The position numbers and the translations under genes are program-made. The notes beneath the pieces are model-generated. The model was not told the DNA's origin. It searched no databases and saw only the letters and a list, made by a program, of their open reading frames with translations. 64,000 bases of DNA from Pseudarthrobacter sp. NIBRBAC000502772 (GTDB lineage Bacteria > Actinomycetota > Actinomycetes > Actinomycetales > Micrococcaceae): the NCBI RefSeq assembly GCF_006517235.1, contig NZ_CP041188.1, positions 2,852,001 to 2,916,000 of the forward strand, given 5' to 3'. Positions 1-8,428 of the stretch are shown here, in pieces. The first letter of the stretch is position 1; each line of letters begins with the position of its first letter.

Positions 1-567
1 GCCGTTGATTTCGGCCAGGACAGCGTGGCTCGTATCGGCAAACATCTGTTTGAGCCCTGCGGGAAGCGACTCCCACGTCGCATCCCCCAGGGCTTCCCGG
101 ATCACAATCTCGGCGGCAAGCCCGGGCTGAGCGTCCGTGCGCTCAAGCACACGGCGGCGCAGGCCGCGGGCCCAGGCGTCTGCATCCGGAGCGATGGTGA
201 ACAACGCCGGTTCCAATAGGACCAGCGCTTTGACTTTGTCCGGGAAACGGCGGGAAAGTTCGATGGCGATCAGGCCGCCTGTGCTGCGGCCGATCACGAT
301 TGCCGGCCCGGCACGGAGCGCCGCCAGGACTGCGGCTGCGTCGTCGACATGATCCACGAGGTCCAAGGTCGCGAACGGCCGCGGCGGGGCACTGCGGTGG
401 AAACCCCTGCGGTCGTAGATGATGCAGCGGCCATGCCGGGCGAGTTCGGTTGCGGCGTCCGCCCACATCACAGCCGAACTGGGTGTTCCGTGCACGCCCA
501 GTATTGGTGTCCCTTGGCCGCTCTCTTCGTAGTAGAGATCAACACCATTGACGGTGACGTGGGGCAT
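1..567 (-). CDS. alpha/beta hydrolase, C-terminus beyond window edge
   Basis: The first 189 residues of an alpha/beta-hydrolase-fold protein are present, and the frame is still open at base 1. An HGTP oxyanion-hole segment lies near residue 26. The nucleophile elbow GRSTG spans residues 93-97 with Ser95 as the presumed nucleophile, and an YDRRG segment follows strand 4, as in the haloperoxidase/esterase group. The ATG at 567 gives a normal N-terminus for the family (MPHVTVNGVDLYYEE). The acid and histidine of the triad lie outside the window. The substrate cannot be told from sequence. The divergent small gene block upstream gives no functional hint. Confidence 0.85.
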   Translation of the reverse strand, partial: MPHVTVNGVDLYYEESGQGTPILGVHGTPSSAVMWADAATELARHGRCIIYDRRGFHRSAPPRPFATLDLVDHVDDAAAVLAALRAGPAIVIGRSTGGLIAIELSRRFPDKVKALVLLEPALFTIAPDADAWARGLRRRVLERTDAQPGLAAEIVIREALGDATWESLPAGLKQMFADTSHAVLAEING

Positions 568-615
568 GTCGTCAGCCTGGAGTTCGCGCGCTCATCGCAG
601 GACCACCACCCGGGC

Positions 616-810
616 TTACGGGCCCGGCCAGTGCTCTCGGTCGAAGCCATAGGGGTTGGGAGCAGCATCCCGGTCAGCCGCTGCGGCGGGGCCGTTCCGT
701 TCGTCGTCGTGATGACGTGGCGGCGGGTGCGGGTCCGAAGCCTGCTTCATGGGCACTCGGGGCGCAGTCTTTACGGGTGCATCTTCCTTTACGGGTGCAT
801 CTTCGGCCAC
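616..810 (-). CDS. small hypothetical protein (64 aa)
   Basis: This is an unrecognised, charged, proline-rich 64-residue protein that ends in YGFDREHWPGP. It starts with GTG at 810. A GTGAGG-like ribosome-binding site lies about ten bases upstream on the minus strand, which supports translation. Residues 2-13 are two copies of the hexapeptide unit VKEDAP/AEDAP, encoded by an 18-bp tandem repeat at 770-805. No membrane segment or signal peptide is visible and the sequence looks largely disordered. It lies 49 bases upstream of the hydrolase start on the same strand and may be co-transcribed with it. Function is unknown. Reality as a gene rests on the start signal and the non-random C-terminus. 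Confidence 0.55.
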   Translation of the reverse strand: MAEDAPVKEDAPVKTAPRVPMKQASDPHPPPRHHDDERNGPAAAADRDAAPNPYGFDREHWPGP

Positions 811-939
811 GGGGAAACCTCACAAACACAGAAGGTTGGCCCGCTGCTTGAACCGATAGAGGCATCGTAACCCCATGGGAGCGTTCTGTCGCCGGTAAAT
901 TCTCATAGCCCGGCAGCTGCTTCCGTGTCAGGATCAGGT

Positions 940-1875
940 ATGCCACACCGCCTGATGCTGCTTGATACTGCGTCACTGTACTTTCGCGCCTTTTATGGCT
1001 TGCCGGACACGATCCGCCGTGCTGACGGAACGCCTGTGAACGCGGTTCGCGGCCTGATGGACATGATCGCCCGCCTCACCACGGATTACGGGGCAACGCA
1101 TCTGATTGCCTGCTGGGACGACGACTGGCGTCCGCAGTGGCGCGTGGACCTCATCCCGACCTACAAGTCGCACCGGGTTGCCGAACTTGTGTCGAATGCC
1201 CCCGACGTCGAGGTCGTCCCGGACGCGCTCGAGGCGCAGCTTCCGATGATCCGCCGCGTGCTCGAACTCGCCGGCATCGCCATCGTGGGGGTCGCGGAAC
1301 ACGAGGCCGACGACGTCGTCGGTACTTATGCCAGCCACGCAGACCTCCCCGTGGATGTGGTCACCGGCGACCGTGATCTTTTCCAGACCGTCAACGATGA
1401 CCGTCAGGTCCGGGTGATCTACACCGCGAGGGGGATGAGGAACCTCGAAGTCGTGACGGACGCCGTCGTCGTCGGGAAGTACCGCGTGCTGCCCGAACAG
1501 TATGCCGATTACGCGACCCTTCGCGGCGACGCCTCCGACGGGCTGCCAGGCGTTGCCGGCATCGGCGAGAAGACCGCTGCTTCGCTCCTTGGCGAGTACG
1601 GCACACTGGAGAACTTGCTCGCTGCAGCCGCCGACGGGGGAGGCAGGGTATCCGCCTCGGTTCGGTCAAAGCTGGCCGCGGCCGCCGACTACCTCACGGT
1701 CGCGCCAACGGTTGTAAAAATCGTGCGCGACCTCCCGCTTCCCACCCTCGAGGATGCGGGAGCACAGCTGCACCCCGTCGACGGCGAATCGCGCGCCGAG
1801 CTGGAGCGTCTCGCCGTCGAATGGAACCTTGGAGGCTCGGTCAAACGGCTGCTCGACGCGCTTGACCGGCAGTAG
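940..1875 (+). CDS. stand-alone 5'-3' exonuclease (PolA N-domain family)
   Basis: This is a 311-residue protein of the PIN-like 5' nuclease family, which removes 5' flaps or RNA/DNA ends using two metal ions. Visible metal-binding acidic clusters are LLDTASLYFRAF near the N-terminus, ACWDDDWRPQWR with the TYKSHR arch region, EADDVVG and VTGDRDLFQ. The helix-hairpin-helix/H3TH segment GDASDGLPGVAGIGEKTA follows, as in the PolA nuclease domain. There is no polymerase domain. The ATG at 940 is preferred over the in-frame GTG at 925 because AGGATCAGG lies just before it. The window also carries complete polA, so this is a second 5' nuclease, a common arrangement in actinobacteria. It probably acts in RNA-primer or flap processing. 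Confidence 0.9.
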   Translation: MPHRLMLLDTASLYFRAFYGLPDTIRRADGTPVNAVRGLMDMIARLTTDYGATHLIACWDDDWRPQWRVDLIPTYKSHRVAELVSNAPDVEVVPDALEAQLPMIRRVLELAGIAIVGVAEHEADDVVGTYASHADLPVDVVTGDRDLFQTVNDDRQVRVIYTARGMRNLEVVTDAVVVGKYRVLPEQYADYATLRGDASDGLPGVAGIGEKTAASLLGEYGTLENLLAAAADGGGRVSASVRSKLAAAADYLTVAPTVVKIVRDLPLPTLEDAGAQLHPVDGESRAELERLAVEWNLGGSVKRLLDALDRQ

Positions 1876-1898
1876 CGGTGATTGCTGCATAGGCCCAG

Positions 1899-3419
1899 CT
1901 AGACCGTTTGGGGGATGCTCCACTCCGGCCATGGCTCGTCGACCGGCGCCTGTTGCCAGCTCCACTCCAGGAAGGGATCTACCGGGCGCAGCTCCTTAGG
2001 CGCTTCGCCGGGCAAGATGTCTTCGGGCCGGATGTCTTCGGGCAGGGCAGGACCAACTTCCCGGTGCCATCGTTGGTTCAGGATTTCGGGTGGCCAATCG
2101 GGTGGTTCCCAGTCCTGCTGTTCCCTGGCGTACTGGCGGCCGGTGGGGGAGATCCAGCCGGGAGGCTTGCCGGCGCTCGCCCCGGCGGGTGTCCAAGCTG
2201 TGGCGTGTTTCAGCCTGTGGTGCCTGCGGCATGGCTGGCCCAGGTTACTGATGCCGGTGGTGCCGCCGTCGGCCCAGGCGAGGAGGTGGTCGGCCTCATT
2301 GTCCAGAGACTGGTTGCTGCAGCCGGGGAACGGGCATTTCCCGTCCCGCAGACGGAGCCATTGCCGCATGCTGACGGGGATGCGGTAGCTGGTCCGTCCG
2401 ATCTCCAGCGGCGCCCCGTCGCGGGGATCAGTCAAGACACGGTGGAACGACGAGGAACTTTCGGCCATCAGCCGGCTGGCCATCGACGTCGGGATCGGCC
2501 CATATCCGTCGAGCATGGCGGGTTCGTCGGTGAGGCCCATCAGGGCGAACACCGGCACAGTCACCAGAACCTGCGCCGACGGTGACGGCACGTGCTCCGC
2601 AGTGCCGCCAAGGAGCCACCCGGCGGCCACGTCGGCGCGGATTTGGCTCAGGTTCCGGTCCTCATGGGGTCCTTGGAGGGCGCGGGCCGCCGTGGTGGTG
2701 CGGTCCCAGATCCCGGCCGCCTGGTCCGCGGGGAGGTACGCGCTCAGCCAGGCCATGCCGTCCCGGTCCGGGGCGAACTCCAGCCGGCGATCCAGGGCGC
2801 TTTTGGTGTGGCGTTTTTCGATGCTGTCCGGGTGGTGGCGTTCGCGCCAGGTCCGGGCTTTGTGCCGGAACCTGGACGGAACGAGTTCCCCCGCGGGACA
2901 GCATTGTGCCGGGTTGGGTGCGTCCGGGTCCAGGAAGTGGGCTTCCAGGGCGGCGGCGCCAGCCGGGTTCAGGCTGGCGGTTTCGTCGACCATGGCCCGG
3001 GCATGCTGCCACGAAATGTTCCCGTCTTGCAGGGCGGCCAGCGTCAACGGCAGGGTGGTGGTCAGTTCGTGGGCCTCGGACAGGAGCGCACCGGCCGTCC
3101 GCTCGCTGACCGCCAGGACGCACGCGACCTCAGCGACTACCGCCATCTCCTGAGCGATGCGGCCCTGCGGAAGCGCATTCGGGGAGGCCATCGTCCGGGT
3201 CGTGTTGGCGAACCCGGCTGCGGCGTGGACCACCAGGGCAGCCGTGGCAGCCTGCAGCCGGGCAGCCCCCGCGAGGGTGTCCAGCCAGCGGTCAGACTGC
3301 TGCCGCAGCGGATCCGGATCATCTTGACCGGTAGGGCCCGCGCCAGGAATCACCGCAGCAAGCGCAGCGACAGAGGCCTTGATGGCCTCCAACGCCTCCA
3401 CTGCCGTGCTCTCTTTCAT
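1899..3419 (-). CDS. DUF222 / HNH endonuclease signature protein (13E12 repeat family)
   Basis: This 506-residue protein has an N-terminal DUF222-type helical region (about residues 15-330) and a C-terminal HNH motif. The HNH part reads CPFPGCSNQ, then EADHLLAWADGG, then CRRHHRLKH, giving paired cysteines and the three H/N/H positions. Such proteins occur in many copies in actinobacterial genomes and are presumed DNA-binding or nicking proteins, but their biological role is not established. The ATG at 3419 is chosen because the preceding 60 in-frame codons are arginine-rich and unlike protein. About 240 bases between this start and the pseudogene downstream carry no gene I can support. It does not interrupt another gene, so I do not call it a homing endonuclease. 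Confidence 0.88.
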   Translation of the reverse strand: MKESTAVEALEAIKASVAALAAVIPGAGPTGQDDPDPLRQQSDRWLDTLAGAARLQAATAALVVHAAAGFANTTRTMASPNALPQGRIAQEMAVVAEVACVLAVSERTAGALLSEAHELTTTLPLTLAALQDGNISWQHARAMVDETASLNPAGAAALEAHFLDPDAPNPAQCCPAGELVPSRFRHKARTWRERHHPDSIEKRHTKSALDRRLEFAPDRDGMAWLSAYLPADQAAGIWDRTTTAARALQGPHEDRNLSQIRADVAAGWLLGGTAEHVPSPSAQVLVTVPVFALMGLTDEPAMLDGYGPIPTSMASRLMAESSSSFHRVLTDPRDGAPLEIGRTSYRIPVSMRQWLRLRDGKCPFPGCSNQSLDNEADHLLAWADGGTTGISNLGQPCRRHHRLKHATAWTPAGASAGKPPGWISPTGRQYAREQQDWEPPDWPPEILNQRWHREVGPALPEDIRPEDILPGEAPKELRPVDPFLEWSWQQAPVDEPWPEWSIPQTV

Positions 3420-3660
3420 ACTCACATCATCTTGCGAGGGTCTGACATTTAAAGTCCCTGCGGGCCCATTCGAGAAAGGACATGGGCGGCTCGTCTGGCA
3501 CCAGCGAATTCGCCGACGCCGTCGCCGCCCGTATCGTGGGTGGCGTCCCGGGCTGAAGGCGCCGCCAGGGGCCACTACGTTTCGCCACGGAACCACAGAA
3601 CGGGCCGCTCAGGCGTGAACTGAATTTCCTCAGTACCGGCAAGCTTGCGCTTCGGTGGTC

Positions 3661-4094
3661 GATTAGGTGGACACGAGCCAGCGGCGGCTGGAGGTCGCTG
3701 AGTCCCTCGGGGCCGCCTCGCACCCGCGATCCAAAAGGGCTCCGTCCCCGGAGCGGGGTACGACGTCGTCGTTGAGGCCTCCAGCAGCACCGGCGGGATC
3801 CGCAACGCCATCCGCGCCACCGCGCCCGGCGGGATCTGCACGGCCGTGGGTTACTACGTGGGCACGAACACCGGGGTTCCGCTGATGCATATGTACGCCA
3901 ACGACATCACGCTGCATTTGGGCGTCTCGCATCCCCGCGCTGTCCTGCCCGAACTCCTGGACTGGGTCCACACCAATAACTTCCCGGCAGAGAAGGTCAC
4001 CAGCCATCTGGCACACTTCGACGACGCCCCCACGGCGTATGCGGAGCACACCACCAAACTCGTCCTGGACCGCCCCGCCCTCATTCAGGGCTGA
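3661..4094 (+). pseudogene. decayed zinc-dependent alcohol dehydrogenase fragment
   Basis: Only the C-terminal part of a medium-chain zinc alcohol dehydrogenase remains. The first piece reads DTSQRRLEVAESLGA in one frame (3667 onward), matching the end of the Rossmann beta-alpha unit that precedes a cofactor-binding strand. The sequence then continues in the next frame from about 3738 as GSVPGAGYDVVVEASSTGG and runs to LVLDRPALIQG before a stop at 4094. A frameshift near 3711-3738 and loss of the whole catalytic N-terminal domain, including the zinc ligands, make activity impossible. The C-terminal frame keeps good codon usage, so decay may be recent. Upstream sequence shows no missing N-terminal part. 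Confidence 0.8.
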
Positions 4095-4134
4095 GCCGAC
4101 AACGCCCGGGGCAATTGAGTAAGGCGCAAAGAGC

Positions 4135-4713
4135 TCAGTCAGCCGTGAGGAACCGGCCGTTCCTGATCCGCGACGGGCCAAAAACGACGTCCAGCGGGGC
4201 GATCGTCCGCGGCCGGTGATCCCGCGACAGGGGACGGCCGACGGCGACATGGGGCACCCAGTGCGGGTACCGGTAGCCCAGTGCCGGGGAGCTGAGGATG
4301 AAGTCGTCCACATTGTCCACGAGCAGCCGGTCCAGGAGATCATGCAGGCCCTGCACGAGGGACACCTGGTAGTCGTGTACGCGATCGGGCACATCCACTT
4401 CGAGCCCGGAGATGCCGCCGCCGCCCAGCACGATCAGTTGTTCCGAGGTGCCCGCAAACCCGTCGAGAACGGGCAGGCCCTGCAGCCAGCCCGCCGTGCG
4501 TCGTGCGGCTTCACCGGCCGAGGTCATCCCCCTGGTCCAGTCCGCGACGTCCTGCGCAAAATCCGCCAGGATGCCGATATGCAGCAGCGTCAGGTGCAGC
4601 CCCTGCGGCCTGCGCAGGGCATTGACATAACTGGCCAGCGCCTCGTAGTCGGACGGGCCCGCACCAACCGTGAGGACGGGAACCTCCACTGTGATGCGCG
4701 GAACCGGCTGCAT
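4135..4713 (-). CDS. 2'-5' RNA ligase family (2H phosphoesterase) protein
   Basis: This 192-residue protein has the two-lobed 2H phosphoesterase organisation. The first signature is LHLTLLHIG near residue 40 and the second is WVPHVAVGR near residue 158. The second has alanine where the family usually has serine or threonine after H-x. Members hydrolyse or form 2'-5' or cyclic phosphates in RNA or nucleotides, and the true substrate is unknown. The ATG at 4713 is preceded by GAGGGGG, a good ribosome-binding site. It is convergent with the dehydrogenase remnant and divergent from the EF-G-like gene, so it is probably a single-gene transcript. Confidence 0.8.
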   Translation of the reverse strand: MQPVPRITVEVPVLTVGAGPSDYEALASYVNALRRPQGLHLTLLHIGILADFAQDVADWTRGMTSAGEAARRTAGWLQGLPVLDGFAGTSEQLIVLGGGGISGLEVDVPDRVHDYQVSLVQGLHDLLDRLLVDNVDDFILSSPALGYRYPHWVPHVAVGRPLSRDHRPRTIAPLDVVFGPSRIRNGRFLTAD

Positions 4714-4876
4714 GGGACCCCCTCACAGTGGCACGGACTCTTGGGCTCTGGCTGCCATTATCCTCCGCCGCGGCCACGTCGTCCCGGCGCGTGCTCTTGC
4801 CCTTGCGCCCGCCAGGGTGTCGAATCAGAGAAACACGATTCGGCCCGGTGCATGGCAAAGACGCCAGGAGGTTCCC

Positions 4877-7036
4877 ATGTCAGTGAAAGCCGCAAAGGAC
4901 GCAGCACGGACACCGGGGCGGGGAGGGCCGGAGGTGCGCCGGGCCGATGCGCCGCACGGCATCGCGGCAACAGATCCGGAACAGGTGCGCAACGTGGCGC
5001 TCGTGGGGCATTCGGGAGCCGGGAAGACCCTGCTGATCGAAGCAATGCTGGCCGCCCGCGGCATGATTTCACGCAAAGGCTCCATCGCGGAGGGCACCAC
5101 CGTCAGCGATTCTGACCCTTCGGCAGTGCGACAGCAACGGTCGGTCACGCTGTCCCTGGTTCCGCTGCTCGTCGACGGGACCAAGGTGAACCTGCTGGAT
5201 ACTCCGGGATATCCGGACTTTATCGGCGAACTTAGGGCGGGGCTCCGGGCTGCGGACGCCGCCCTCTTTGTTGTCTCCGCCGTTGACGGCATCGACGCCA
5301 CCACTACGGCGCTCTGGGGCGAATGCGAAAGCCTCGGGATGCCGCGGGCCGTGGTCATCACCCGCCTGGACCACCCTCGGGCAGATTACGACGGCGTCCT
5401 GGCCGCCTGCCAGCAGGCGTTCGGCGACGCGGTGCTGCCGTTGTACGTCCCGGTCAGGTCCGGCGGCGAAACCAGCGGACTGCTGGGACTGCTGACGGGC
5501 ACAGTCTCTGACTATTCCGCCGGGGAGCCGGCCGCCGGTTCCCGGGGCGTTGACGCCGGCGAGCGCGCGGCGTCGGAAGCCGCCCGGGGCCGGCTCATCG
5601 AAGGGATCATCGCCGAGAGCGAGGACGAGACCCTGATGGACCGCTATCTGGGTGGTGAGGACATCGATACCGATGTCCTCATCGCGGACCTGGAAACCGC
5701 CGTCGCCCGCGGTTCCTTTTTCCCGGTACTGCCGGCCTCGGCTGTCACCGGCCTCGGCACGGCCGAACTGCTGGAAGTCCTGACCCGGGGCTTCCCGTCG
5801 CCGGTGGAGGGCGGCCTTCCTGGGGTGACTGACCTGGCGGGCGCTCCAGCGGCGGCCTTGGCCTGTGACCCGGACGGGCCGCTGGCGGCTGAGGTGGTCC
5901 GCACCACCATTGATCCGTTCCTGGGGAGGGTCTGCCTGACGCGTGTATTTTCAGGTACTTTGCGTGCTGACACTCCGGTGCACGTCGGCGGGCACGGGCT
6001 CGCGGACCGCGGCCATCAGGACCACGACACCGACGAGCGCGTTACGCACCTGTACTCTCCGCTGGGCCCCAACCTGCGTCCCGTTGCACACTGCGTGGCC
6101 GGTGACATCTGCGCGGTGGCGAAACTGGGAAGCGCCGAAACCGGGGACACCATTTCCGCGAAAGACCAGCCGCTCCTGCTGGCTACCTGGGAGATGCCGG
6201 AGCCGCTGATGCCGGTGGCCGTCGAGGCGGACTCGCGCAGTGACGAGGACGCGCTGGCCCGGAGCCTGGCGAAGGTGGCCGCCGGCGATCCCACGCTGCG
6301 GGTTGAGCGGAACGCGGAAACACACCAGCTGATCCTCTGGTGCATGGGGGAGGCCCATGCCGAGGTGGTGCTGGACAGGCTGCGCGACCAGGGCGTGAAG
6401 CTGCACACCATTGACGTAGTGACGCCATTGCGGGAAACGTTCGCCGCCCCGGCAACGGGCCACGGTCGGCACGTCAAACAGTCCGGCGGCCACGGGCAGT
6501 ACGCCGTCTGCGACATCGACGTGGAGCCGCTGGACCGTGGCGGCGGGTTCGAATTCGTCGACAAAACGGTGGGCGGGGTGATCCCCGGAACGTTCATCTC
6601 CTCCGTGGAGAAAGGGGTGCGTGCGCAGATGCAGAAAGGGCTGGCTGCCGGGTTCCCCGTGGTGGACCTCCGCGTCACGCTGGTGGGCGGCAAGGCCCAC
6701 AGCGTTGACTCTTCCGACGCCGCCTTCCAGGCGGCGGGGGCCCTGGCGCTCCGGGAGGCCGCCGCGGCCGGTCGTATCCAGCTGCTCGAGCCGGTTTCCG
6801 CGGTCAGCATCACCGTGTCCGAGGCGCACGTGGGGGCCGTGATGAGTGATCTCTCAGCACGCCGCGGACGGCTCACCGGCACGGCCACCTCCGGCAGTGA
6901 GCTGACCGAAATCAGCGCGGAAGTCCCGGACCAGGAACTGCTGAAGTACGCTGTGGAGCTGCGGGCGCTGACTGCCGGGACCGGCCGGTTCCGGCGCCGG
7001 TACCTCCGGCATGACCCGGTGCCCAGCGGCTCATGA
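4877..7036 (+). CDS. elongation factor G-like GTPase (EF-G2 type)
   Basis: This 719-residue protein has the full EF-G domain order. The G domain comes first (Walker A GHSGAGKT at residues 44-51, DTPGYPDF for G3). It is followed by domain II (VCLTRVFSG) and domains III-V, ending with a typical EF-G C-terminal segment rich in QELLKYAVELRALT. The G4 motif, normally NKxD, reads TRLD, as in other actinobacterial EF-G2 paralogues. The main fusA is usually beside rpsL/rpsG/tuf, and this copy is not, so it is the paralogue. Its role is uncertain; the paralogues may lack normal translocase activity. The ATG at 4877 follows AGGAGG by five bases, so the 69 codons open upstream are not coding. The stop overlaps the first unit of a coupled mini-ORF repeat. 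Confidence 0.92.
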   Translation: MSVKAAKDAARTPGRGGPEVRRADAPHGIAATDPEQVRNVALVGHSGAGKTLLIEAMLAARGMISRKGSIAEGTTVSDSDPSAVRQQRSVTLSLVPLLVDGTKVNLLDTPGYPDFIGELRAGLRAADAALFVVSAVDGIDATTTALWGECESLGMPRAVVITRLDHPRADYDGVLAACQQAFGDAVLPLYVPVRSGGETSGLLGLLTGTVSDYSAGEPAAGSRGVDAGERAASEAARGRLIEGIIAESEDETLMDRYLGGEDIDTDVLIADLETAVARGSFFPVLPASAVTGLGTAELLEVLTRGFPSPVEGGLPGVTDLAGAPAAALACDPDGPLAAEVVRTTIDPFLGRVCLTRVFSGTLRADTPVHVGGHGLADRGHQDHDTDERVTHLYSPLGPNLRPVAHCVAGDICAVAKLGSAETGDTISAKDQPLLLATWEMPEPLMPVAVEADSRSDEDALARSLAKVAAGDPTLRVERNAETHQLILWCMGEAHAEVVLDRLRDQGVKLHTIDVVTPLRETFAAPATGHGRHVKQSGGHGQYAVCDIDVEPLDRGGGFEFVDKTVGGVIPGTFISSVEKGVRAQMQKGLAAGFPVVDLRVTLVGGKAHSVDSSDAAFQAAGALALREAAAAGRIQLLEPVSAVSITVSEAHVGAVMSDLSARRGRLTGTATSGSELTEISAEVPDQELLKYAVELRALTAGTGRFRRRYLRHDPVPSGS

Positions 7037-7080
7037 ACGGATCGTCATGAACGGATCGTCATGAACGGATCGTCATGAAC
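7031..7080 (+). repeat. three-copy 14-bp tandem repeat of overlapping ATGA signals
   Basis: The unit tcatgaacggatcg occurs at 7031-7044, 7045-7058 and 7059-7072, and a fourth partial copy begins at 7073. Each unit contains ATGA. The EF-G2 stop (7034-7036) overlaps an ATG at 7033. That ATG opens a five-codon frame whose stop overlaps the ATG at 7047, and the same happens again at 7061 and at 7075, the start of the MFS gene. The result is a chain of three identical mini-cistrons (MNGSS) between two real genes. Confidence 0.9.
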
Positions 7081-8331
7081 GCCGCCGCGCGGAAGATCCA
7101 GCGCATTTACCTCACCCTGACGCTGGGCAACACCCTTGCGGCCTCCTTCATCTGGGGCATCAATACGCTCTTTCTGTTGGATGCCGGGCTGAGCAACCTG
7201 GAAGCATTCGCGGCCAACGCCTTTTTCACGGCCGGCATGGTCCTGTTCGAAGTACCTACCGGGGTCATCGCGGACGGTTGGGGACGCCGGGTCTCATTCC
7301 TGCTCGGCACGGTGACCCTGGCTGCCTCCACCTACCTGTACTACCTGCTCTGGCAGTTGTCCGCTCCCTTCTGGGCCTGGGCAGTGGTGTCGGTCCTTCT
7401 GGGCCTGGGCTTCACGTTCTTCTCCGGGGCCGTGGAGGCCTGGTTGGTGGATGCGTTGCGTTTCTCCGGCTACGACGGCGAGTTGGAGGCAGTGTTCGGG
7501 CGGGGATTGATGGTCTCTGGCATCGCGATGCTCGTCGGTTCGACGGCCGGCGGCGTGATTGCCCAGGCCACCGACCTCGGCGTACCGTTCCTGTTGCGCG
7601 TTGGAGTGCTCCTGGCGATGTTCGGGGTGGCCTTTTGGCTGATGCGCGATGTGGGCTTCACTCCGGAACGTTCTCCCCATCCGCTCAAGGCGAGCCGGGA
7701 CGTGCTGTCCGCCTCCATCGACAACGGCCTGAAAAACCCGCCCGTACGGTACATCATGCTCGCAGCGCCTTTCAGCGCCGGCGTCGGGATCTATGTTTTC
7801 TATGCCCTGCAGCCCTACCTGCTGGAGCTTTTCGGTGACCCGCGCGCCTACTCTGTCGCCGGCCTCGCCGCGGGCATTGTGGCTGGGGCCCAGGTGGTGG
7901 GCGGCTGGCTGGCGCCCATGGTCCGGCGCCTGGTCCGCAAACGCACCACGGTCCTGGTAGCGAGCAGCAGCATGGGCGCCTTGATCCTGGTGGCCCTCGG
8001 CGTTACGCGTGTGTTCTGGGTGGCGTTGCTGCTGCTGGTGCTGTGGGCCCTGATCTCAGCGGCGGGCACCCCGGTGCGGCAGGCCTATCTGAACGACATG
8101 ATTGCTTCAAAGCAGCGGGCAACGGTGCTCAGCTTCGATTCACTCATGGGATCCAGCGGCGGAATTGTCGTGCAGCCGCTGATGGGCCGGGCAGCGGACC
8201 TATACGGCTACCCCCTTTCGCTGGCCATCAGCGGTGTGATCGAGCTGTTCGCCGTGCCGTTCCTGCTGGCGAGCCGGCGGCGGCGCTCGCCGGCCGACAC
8301 AGCCACCACCGAAGCCGGCACACCGGCCTGA
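7075..8331 (+). CDS. MFS transporter
   Basis: This is a 418-residue integral membrane protein with about twelve hydrophobic segments. An MFS motif-A-like loop (GVIADGWGRRVSF) follows the second helix, near residues 60-75. The C-terminus is a short charged tail (SRRRRSPADTATT). The N-terminal half contains FEVPTGVIADGWGRR, typical of drug/metabolite exporters of the DHA1 type, but the substrate is unknown. The ATG at 7075 is the last of four ATGs in the tandem ATGA repeat and is the only one whose frame is long. Translation is probably coupled to the EF-G-like gene upstream, since there is no independent ribosome-binding site. Confidence 0.9.
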   Translation: MNAAARKIQRIYLTLTLGNTLAASFIWGINTLFLLDAGLSNLEAFAANAFFTAGMVLFEVPTGVIADGWGRRVSFLLGTVTLAASTYLYYLLWQLSAPFWAWAVVSVLLGLGFTFFSGAVEAWLVDALRFSGYDGELEAVFGRGLMVSGIAMLVGSTAGGVIAQATDLGVPFLLRVGVLLAMFGVAFWLMRDVGFTPERSPHPLKASRDVLSASIDNGLKNPPVRYIMLAAPFSAGVGIYVFYALQPYLLELFGDPRAYSVAGLAAGIVAGAQVVGGWLAPMVRRLVRKRTTVLVASSSMGALILVALGVTRVFWVALLLLVLWALISAAGTPVRQAYLNDMIASKQRATVLSFDSLMGSSGGIVVQPLMGRAADLYGYPLSLAISGVIELFAVPFLLASRRRRSPADTATTEAGTPA

Positions 8332-8428
8332 AGCCGTGGCCCCGGCGAAAAAAGCCTTGAGAGTCCCAACAGGGCAGAGTATCGTGGCGCAAACCCACCC
8401 TGCGCAACACCCCGACTTGGGAGAGATC

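Noticed and set aside
1899..3419. HNH gene as a homing endonuclease, intein or mobile element
   Set aside because: DUF222 architecture, no interrupted host gene and no flanking repeats.
3420..3660. Gap between the HNH gene and the dehydrogenase remnant
   Set aside because: Searched on both strands; short frames only, no start signals, no hairpin or tRNA-like structure.
4670..4876. Extended N-terminus of the EF-G-like protein
   Set aside because: The AGGAGG-ATG at 4877 is a far better start, and the upstream codons read through the divergent phosphoesterase promoter.
7031..7080. Tandem repeat as a CRISPR-like array
   Set aside because: Units are 14 bp with no spacers and form overlapping start/stop codons.
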